64,000 nt of DNA from Bathymodiolus brooksi (taxonomy: Eukaryota > Mollusca > Bivalvia > Mytilida > Modiolidae): contig OY804582.1 in the NCBI GenBank assembly GCA_963680875.1, forward strand, positions 56,500,646 to 56,564,645, given 5' to 3'. Of the stretch, positions 58,389-64,000 are shown in pieces. The notes under the pieces were generated by a model. It did no database searches. It was not told the DNA's origin and saw only the letters and a list, made by a program, of their open reading frames with translations. How positions within the stretch are numbered: the first letter of the stretch is position 1; every line of letters begins with the position of its first letter. The translations under genes were made by a program, and so were the position numbers.

Positions 58389-61010
58389 ATGATGCAAAAT
58401 GTTGACAAATGTAGGTCCTATGCCGAAGTGGTCAAATCATTTGACAAATGTGGTGTTATGCATGATCATGTTTATTCTCACAACATAAGTGATCATGAAA
58501 ATATATATGAAATCCATACAACAAATCATGTTGACCATAGCTACTCATATTCTTCACCAACTGAAAATCCTGATGTCAAGGAACCTGAAAAAATTCAATC
58601 AACTCCATATTTCAAAACTGATTTTCAACACGAACATGATTATTATCAAAACAAAATTGAGTCTGTAGAAAATTCAAAATCTTCCAATGCAAATCCCTTT
58701 TATCATAAAGAGACACACCAAAATTCATTTAAAAGTACTGGTTCCTGTTCCAGTCCAATTTCATATGCTGATGTTGTTAAAAAAGTTAATGTTGAGGAAC
58801 CTACACATGGATTTCCTGCAGCTTCAAGTACTTCATTCAACAATATAAAAAAATTGAATTCTGCTGTTCATACAACTTCCAATTCCATGAAAGAAAATCA
58901 CAAATCAGTTGCTATTCTAGCACCAACTTTGCCATCTTCCAACATTTCAATAAATGAAACTAAGTTCAATGTTTTCCCAGTCCCTGGTGATGGAAACTGT
59001 TTTTTTCATTCACTCAGTTTTATTTTAAATAGAGATTTTTCAATGTCGAATAACTATAGACAATTAATATGTACTTTTATTTTACAAAATTGGGCTTCTT
59101 GGGAAGACAGAATTCTCATTTCTCATGAACATAACATGACAAAATCTGTGTATACAAATGTAATGTTAAACGGAAATGGATGGGCAACATCTTCGGAAAT
59201 TGCAGCTGCTTCATTGTTATTAGACTTGCAAATAGATGTCTGGTTACACCAAAGAAATGTTTACTCTAAAAATACATTTACTCCATGTAATTTGAATTTT
59301 TACACAGTTCATCTCCTGCTTTCCGGTTCCCATTTTCAGCCAATGAGAAAAATTCATCATGTCAATAATCCATCTAATGTTCTCAAAAGTCAACCTACAA
59401 ATAGTAGTGGTAGTAAGAAAAGGAAAGGGTCTAAAATTTCATTTCCAAATAAAAATAGAAAACTTGGTTTAAATTATGAAGTTCCTTCTGACCTTGAATC
59501 TGCTGAAGAGAGAAAGAAAAGAGAATCGCGCTTAAGAAGTAAAATTAGTTATCAGCTAAAGACTCTAAACATTCCTGAAAATGAAATTCCAAATCCTCCT
59601 CCTTTGTCTAATGATAGTCATTTTAACAAAGTAATGGACTGTATTCGAAAATTTGAATTAGAACAAATTTCTCTGTCTTTAAATTTTTGTTCAATTTGCA
59701 AGGAACGGCGGATTGGAATGAAAATATCAAACGAGGTATGCAAATGCTGTTCTATTGATAAAAACATAATAAAATTATATTCGGAAGACAATAATATGGA
59801 CCCCAAACCATCACCTCCTGAAATGTCTGATTTAACAGTAATTGAGCAACAACTTATTTCCAGAATCTCACCATGCATCAATGTCCATTTGCTAAATCAT
59901 GGTGGTATTGGCTCGAGTGGTCATTGTGTTACATTTCCCCAAGAGGTAAATGAACCAGCAAAAATTTTTCCTAGACTCCCAAAAGAAATTGAAGTTCTTA
60001 AAGTAAAAAAACAAGGACAGAAAGACACATCAAAAGATTTTGTAGTTAGAAGATATAAGGTCCAGAACGCACTTAATTTTCTTAAAACTAACAATCCTGC
60101 ATTTGCAGACATAATAATAGATATAGATAGAATAAATTCTTTACCTATTGAAGGAGAACTCTCCGATATAGAAACTATTGATTATAACCCCTACAATGAC
60201 TTAAGTTCTGATAAAGGCCCAGCTCAAGATCAAACTGACCCAGACGAAATTTCTGGAATGACTAATTCAAGTGTCCTTTTGCCTGATCCCAATGTTGATA
60301 TTAAGAAAACGGTTGAAAACGTTGTTAATGCAGTTATTGGAGAAGATCATGGTGGTGTTACTGTTAACAAGAAAGGAACAGTAACAATACCATGGCCATC
60401 AAGACAAAATATTCCCATTTCTGAATTCACCACTCAATATTTTTTTACATTGGCCTTTCCAGCTCTTTTTCCTTTCGGGACAGGTGATTTTCACATTAAT
60501 AGGCCTAGAACATTTGATTCTGTGAGTGATTGGGCCGAACATCTTTTATGGTATGATGATGGAAGGTTTGCACATCATCAATATTTTAAATTTGTTGTGC
60601 ACAATATGATAATGAGGAAAAAAGCACTTGAAAATTGCAATTTTGTTGTAAACCAAAAGCTAGGAGACAAACATTTATCAGTTTCTGAATTGAAAAATAA
60701 AATTAATGATGGAGACAATTCGATTGCTAAAAAAGTTTTATATTTCGGAGCATCACTAAGGGGAACTACTCAATATTGGTCCCAAAGAGGAAAAGAACTC
60801 AGGGCTTTGATTCAGTATCAAATAAATGAAAAACAAGGTTTACCTTCTTTTTTCACCACTGGCAGCTGTGCAGAATACCATTTCAAACCTCTTAGAAAAT
60901 TACTTTCAAAATATATTTATGAAACTAGCGGAAAAGAAATTGATTTCTCTAATCGCTCAGACCTGTTTGATGCTCTTCAAAAAAATACTCATATTGTAGC
61001 TTTGATTTAA
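58389..61010 (+). CDS. Helitron Rep-helicase, N-terminal part (OTU, DUF6570-like, start of Rep domain)
   Basis: 873 codons. The first ATG after an in-frame TGA at 58323 was taken as start; a second ATG follows directly. Residues 1-190 are polar, Ser/Asn/His-rich, and contain two similar motifs, SYAEVVK (10-16) and SYADVVK (125-131). Residues 194-320 are an OTU cysteine protease domain with DGNCFFHS (Asp201, Cys204) and SGSHFQPM (His315), so the catalytic residues appear intact. OTU domains remove ubiquitin; their job in Helitrons is not known to me. Residues 434-454 hold C-x2-C and C-x-C-C, a likely zinc site, followed by DLTVIEQQLISRISPC and FPRLPKEIEVL, typical of DUF6570. From about 678 (ISEFTTQYFFTLAFPALFPFG, then DGRFAHHQYFKF) comes the Helitron N-terminal Rep domain, which is cut by the stop at 61008-61010 before its HUH motif. 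Confidence 0.9.
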   Translation: MMQNVDKCRSYAEVVKSFDKCGVMHDHVYSHNISDHENIYEIHTTNHVDHSYSYSSPTENPDVKEPEKIQSTPYFKTDFQHEHDYYQNKIESVENSKSSNANPFYHKETHQNSFKSTGSCSSPISYADVVKKVNVEEPTHGFPAASSTSFNNIKKLNSAVHTTSNSMKENHKSVAILAPTLPSSNISINETKFNVFPVPGDGNCFFHSLSFILNRDFSMSNNYRQLICTFILQNWASWEDRILISHEHNMTKSVYTNVMLNGNGWATSSEIAAASLLLDLQIDVWLHQRNVYSKNTFTPCNLNFYTVHLLLSGSHFQPMRKIHHVNNPSNVLKSQPTNSSGSKKRKGSKISFPNKNRKLGLNYEVPSDLESAEERKKRESRLRSKISYQLKTLNIPENEIPNPPPLSNDSHFNKVMDCIRKFELEQISLSLNFCSICKERRIGMKISNEVCKCCSIDKNIIKLYSEDNNMDPKPSPPEMSDLTVIEQQLISRISPCINVHLLNHGGIGSSGHCVTFPQEVNEPAKIFPRLPKEIEVLKVKKQGQKDTSKDFVVRRYKVQNALNFLKTNNPAFADIIIDIDRINSLPIEGELSDIETIDYNPYNDLSSDKGPAQDQTDPDEISGMTNSSVLLPDPNVDIKKTVENVVNAVIGEDHGGVTVNKKGTVTIPWPSRQNIPISEFTTQYFFTLAFPALFPFGTGDFHINRPRTFDSVSDWAEHLLWYDDGRFAHHQYFKFVVHNMIMRKKALENCNFVVNQKLGDKHLSVSELKNKINDGDNSIAKKVLYFGASLRGTTQYWSQRGKELRALIQYQINEKQGLPSFFTTGSCAEYHFKPLRKLLSKYIYETSGKEIDFSNRSDLFDALQKNTHIVALI
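60980..60986 (+). other. A_AAA_AAT heptamer at the -1 frame change
   Basis: The run of seven A at 60979-60985 followed by T fits the X_XXY_YYZ slippery pattern, with AAA and AAT as the zero-frame codons. The upstream frame ends 22 bases later at TAA 61008-61010; the -1 frame is open from here to the window end. Downstream I see only a weak 5-bp stem (CTTTG 61000-61004 with CAAAG 61016-61020), not a strong pseudoknot. A one-base loss from an original run of eight A explains the data equally well. Confidence 0.5.
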
Positions 61011-64000
61011 GAACACAAAGTTATTTTAAAAATGTCATGTCTCCAGCTTTTGGTGTATCAGCATATTGGTATAGGCAAGAATTTGCTAAGTCCAGGGGTA
61101 TGGTACATTGGCATGGCCTTTGCTGGAGATCTGATAGGGAACCTCATAATTTATTACATAATGCCATAGAAGATGGTCTATCAGATCCAGATTGTGCCAA
61201 TTTATTGTCCCAATGGGCTACTGAGCAATTTGGTCTCAGTGCTTCCCATCCAGCGGGAAAGGATGAAACTGGGAAACCTAGAAAAAATCTTTGGCCACCA
61301 CCAGAGGGTTCTGCAGCTTTACCCCCAGAAGAAAAAAATCCACTCATAAAACTTTTAATGTCACAAGAGACTTTGTTAGAAGATTATGTTCTTTTAACTA
61401 ACCGTTTTAATATTCACCGTTGTTCAGATTATTGTTTAAAAAAATCAAAAACTGGTAAAGAGAAAGCTTGTAGAATGGAATTTGGCACTGAATCATCACC
61501 GGGAAAAGAAATAAGAGAGACACCTGCATTGGTAAAGGACAAGAATGGCTCTTTGCGACTAGAAATGTCAAGAGACCATCCTTCACTTGTCCAACATTCC
61601 AGATTTCACACACAGGGTTGGCGTGCCAATGGAGATGTCTCTCTTATTATATCAAAAAGTGATCCAGAGAACCCCTCTGTTGAAGAAATTCTTTCCGTAG
61701 AAAAGTATGTGTCTGGTTATGCCTGCAAAGGGAATCAGCCAACTGGTGTAGTGGTTGATTTATTTAATGATTTAGTAAACTGTGCTGATGAGTCTACTGG
61801 TGCAACAGCAAAATCAATATGTACTAAACTATTAATGCAAACTGTTAAAAGGGATATTTCAGCTGTTGAGGCATCATTTGAATTATCGCGCATACCCTTA
61901 TACAGATGTAGTCATACATTTCAAAATGTCTGTTTATCAGGGTATAGACTGCTAAACTGTAATAATGAAGACAAATTTGTCACAAAAAATACTGCTTTGG
62001 ATAGATATTTACAAAGAGATGAAAAAGATATGTCATCCTTTTATGGTTTTGTTTGTAAAAACGGAAAGGTTCCTGTTATAACAGGAAATATTCAAGCAAC
62101 CTGGCCTTTAGATGAAAATTATTGTCGTACCATGTTAATTCTTCATTTTCCAAATTGGAGGACAATTTCTGAAATAAAAAATGATAATATTTCTTGGATT
62201 GATCGTATGAATTCTTTTTTAATTTCTGATAACTGTCCAAATTTTTTAAAGGCAAATGTCGAAAAGGCAAAACAAAATTTTAATGTAGATAACTTAGATG
62301 ATCCAGTTGAAAATCAGTTTGAGAATGAAATGCCTCAACAGCCTGATTGGATGGAATTAATAAAACCTAATCCAAATTATGAAGAAATTGACGAGTCCAA
62401 TTTCAAATATGATGACGGTGGTCCAGAATATGACTGGGGTCTGACGAGTCATCATTACCCCTCAGATCTTGGAATTAATTGGCTTAACAATTTAGATTCT
62501 TACATTAATACTGATGATACAGATTTGGACATTCCAAATGTTGATATTACTAAAATGAACAGGGATAAAAAATTTGCTTTTCAAATAGCTTTAAAAACAA
62601 TTCAAACCTTTATTGAAAACCCAACAAATTATGAACCTTTAAGGATGATTGTGTCTGGAACAGCTGGTTCTGGTAAATCTTACCTTATAAAATGTTTAGT
62701 TAAGGCCGTAAGAACAATTTTTTCATCAAATAGAGCTGTTCAAGTACTTTGTCCAACTGGTAACAGTGCAAATATTATTTCTGGAGTAACTTTACATAGC
62801 TTTCTAAAAATTCCTATATATAAAAAGGGTCAAGAAATGAAACCACCTGAGGGTACTTTAGGTGAAAAACTTCAACACAATTGTGAAGGTTTAAAAGTCC
62901 TGCTAGTTGATGAGAGATCAATGATTGGTGCCACAACTTTAGGTTGGATGGAGTTCATGTGTCGTTATGGGGTTAAAAATGGAGAGAATTTTGATCAGTC
63001 GTGGGGTGGTTTGCCTGTAGTTATTTTTCTAGGGGATGATGTTCAGTTATCCCCAGTACTTGATTCACCTGTTTATAACTCTTCTTGCAAGTTGCCAGCA
63101 GCTCTTCACGGTGTTCTTGTTTGGAAAGATTTCAAATATTCTGTCAATCTAAAGACCATTGTCCGTCAGGGAATCAAAGAACAAGAACTAAAAGATGTGT
63201 TACTAGCAATTAGAGAATATAAGATAACACCTGTTCAGGCAAAATGGCTGCAAAAATTTCAATGGCAAAATTTAAAATCATCATATGGCCAAGGATTACT
63301 AAATGACATGTCTGAAAAAGGTCTGTTTGTATTTCCAACACATCAACAGGTCTGGGATCACAATAAAATAAAGCTTTTGGAAGTTAACCAAAGTTATCCT
63401 ATTGCAAAATTATCTGCTATAAGTAAGGGTGTTCATGCTAATTCTATGGAAAGTGATAGAGCTGATGGTCTACAAAAAATTATTTTTCTATGCAAAAATG
63501 CAAAAGTCATGTTGACAACAAATCTCTGTGTTCCTTTTGGTTTGTTTAATGGAGCTACTGGCACAATCATTGATCTTATCTACAAAAATGAAAACAGACC
63601 AGAAAATTCCATACCTGATGTAGTCATGGTACAGTTTGATAATTATAGTGGTCCCCCTTTCATAGAGGAAAATCCAAAAATTGTCCCTATTGTCCCAGTA
63701 GAAAGAAAGATTGATTGTAATTGCTGTGGTTGTCGAAGAAAACAAATTCCTTTACGCCTTGGATGGGCTTCCACTATTCATAAATGTCAGGGAATGACAA
63801 TTGGCAAAGGGGAACCATATTCCTATATCATCATTAATCCAGGAATCAGGTCATTTGAATCCAGGAATCCAGGTGCTCTCTTTGTAGCCCTTTCAAGAGC
63901 AAAATCTGCAGGTAATAATGTATCACCTCCAGATTTTGCATGGCATTCATCTGTTTTAGTGAACGAGGACAGACTTTGTCATAAAGTGAACACTCCTACA
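60980..64000 (+). CDS. Helitron Rep-helicase, C-terminal part (HUH/Y2 nuclease and PIF1 helicase), partial
   Basis: An open frame of 1,007 codons in the -1 frame relative to the upstream part, with no stop, running off the right edge. The Rep catalytic motif RGMVHWHGL (HUH histidines at 61106-61108 and 61112-61114) comes first. Next is EKYVSGYACKG with both tyrosines (61706 and 61718), matching the Helitron two-Tyr motif. The helicase is superfamily 1B, PIF1-like: Walker A GTAGSGKS (62657-62680), Walker B VDERSM (DERS 62909-62920), motif III GDDVQLSP (63032-63055), VRQ, motif V ASTIHKCQGM (63767-63796) and motif VI VALSRA (63884-63901). A CNCCGC cluster precedes motif V. Together these would nick, bind and unwind DNA for rolling-circle transposition. 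If not reached by frameshifting, translation could start at ATG 61037, still before the HUH motif. All catalytic motifs look intact, which suggests the frame break is recent, artefactual or tolerated. Confidence 0.9.

Larger units (their letters stand above)
58389..64000 (+). mobile_element. Helitron with OTU domain (5' part; runs off the window)
   Basis: A rolling-circle transposon recognised by its Rep-helicase: OTU domain, DUF6570-like region, Helitron N-terminal Rep domain with HUH and two tyrosines, and PIF1-type helicase. The extent given is the coding part only. The true 5' end (expected to begin TC after an A|T junction) could not be placed in the 260 bp before the ATG or in the duplicated segments further upstream. 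The 3' hairpin and CTRR end lie outside the window. Whether the element is active depends on the frame change at 60980-60986. Confidence 0.9.

Noticed and set aside
59618..60112. Minus-strand frames inside the Helitron
   Set aside because: Shadows of the plus-strand Rep-helicase frame.
60987..61030. Stimulatory pseudoknot for programmed frameshifting
   Set aside because: Only a 5-bp AT-rich stem is visible, too weak to support the claim on its own.
61144..63745. Minus-strand frames at 61144, 61407, 62076 and 63488
   Set aside because: They are antisense to the helicase frame, which has all its motifs and is clearly the coding strand.
1..64000. Satellite generated by the neighbouring Helitron (core tandem repeats are known in some Helitron-like elements)
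   Set aside because: The array is 5 kb from the Rep gene, separated by a gene exon and other elements, and no Helitron end was found at its edge.

Overview
The window looks like metazoan, probably molluscan, nuclear DNA. Three things point that way: an exon resembling the C-terminal domain of mitochondria-eating protein (Mieap/SPATA18), a family greatly expanded in bivalves and other lophotrochozoans; a degenerate repeat resembling the SINE-like sequences common in mollusc genomes; and an OTU-domain Helitron of the kind found in invertebrates. Nothing resembles a prokaryotic operon. The species cannot be fixed from the sequence.

Bases 1-53106 are one uninterrupted satellite array of a 48-bp monomer: 1,106 monomers plus a truncated last one. 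Length is almost perfectly kept. Nine monomers are 47 bp, all carrying the same deletion, and one is 49 bp; these ten account exactly for the phase of the last monomer. Substitutions are abundant and arranged in higher-order repeats (HORs). In the left 19.5 kb the 47-bp monomer marks HORs of 26, 34, 43, 45, 66 and 73 monomers, and a block of about 6.8-7.2 kb is duplicated in tandem almost without change. The middle has other, irregular HORs. The right third carries a second, independent duplication of about 6.5-6.7 kb with a patch apparently copied from elsewhere in the array. Because 48 is a multiple of three and one frame per strand lacks stops, very long open frames appear on both strands. 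I regard them as by-products, because nonsense variants occur and are themselves amplified in both frames.

Bases 53107-58388 are ordinary AT-rich sequence: a mollusc SINE-like fragment, a 177-bp pogo/Tigger-like MITE, the last coding exon of a Mieap-like gene on the minus strand (with a possible upstream exon), a 490-bp element with 120-bp terminal inverted repeats flanked by TA, and a direct duplication of about 290 bp whose second copy has a 35-bp insertion largely copied in inverted form from the spacer.

Bases 58389-64000 are the 5' part of a Helitron on the plus strand, running off the window. The first frame encodes an OTU protease domain, a Cys-rich DUF6570-like region and the start of the Helitron N-terminal Rep domain. 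The frame then moves by -1 at a run of seven A. The second frame holds the HUH motif, both catalytic tyrosines and a full set of PIF1-type helicase motifs. The shift may be an inactivating deletion, an assembly error or a -1 frameshift site; the run fits the X_XXY_YYZ slippery pattern.
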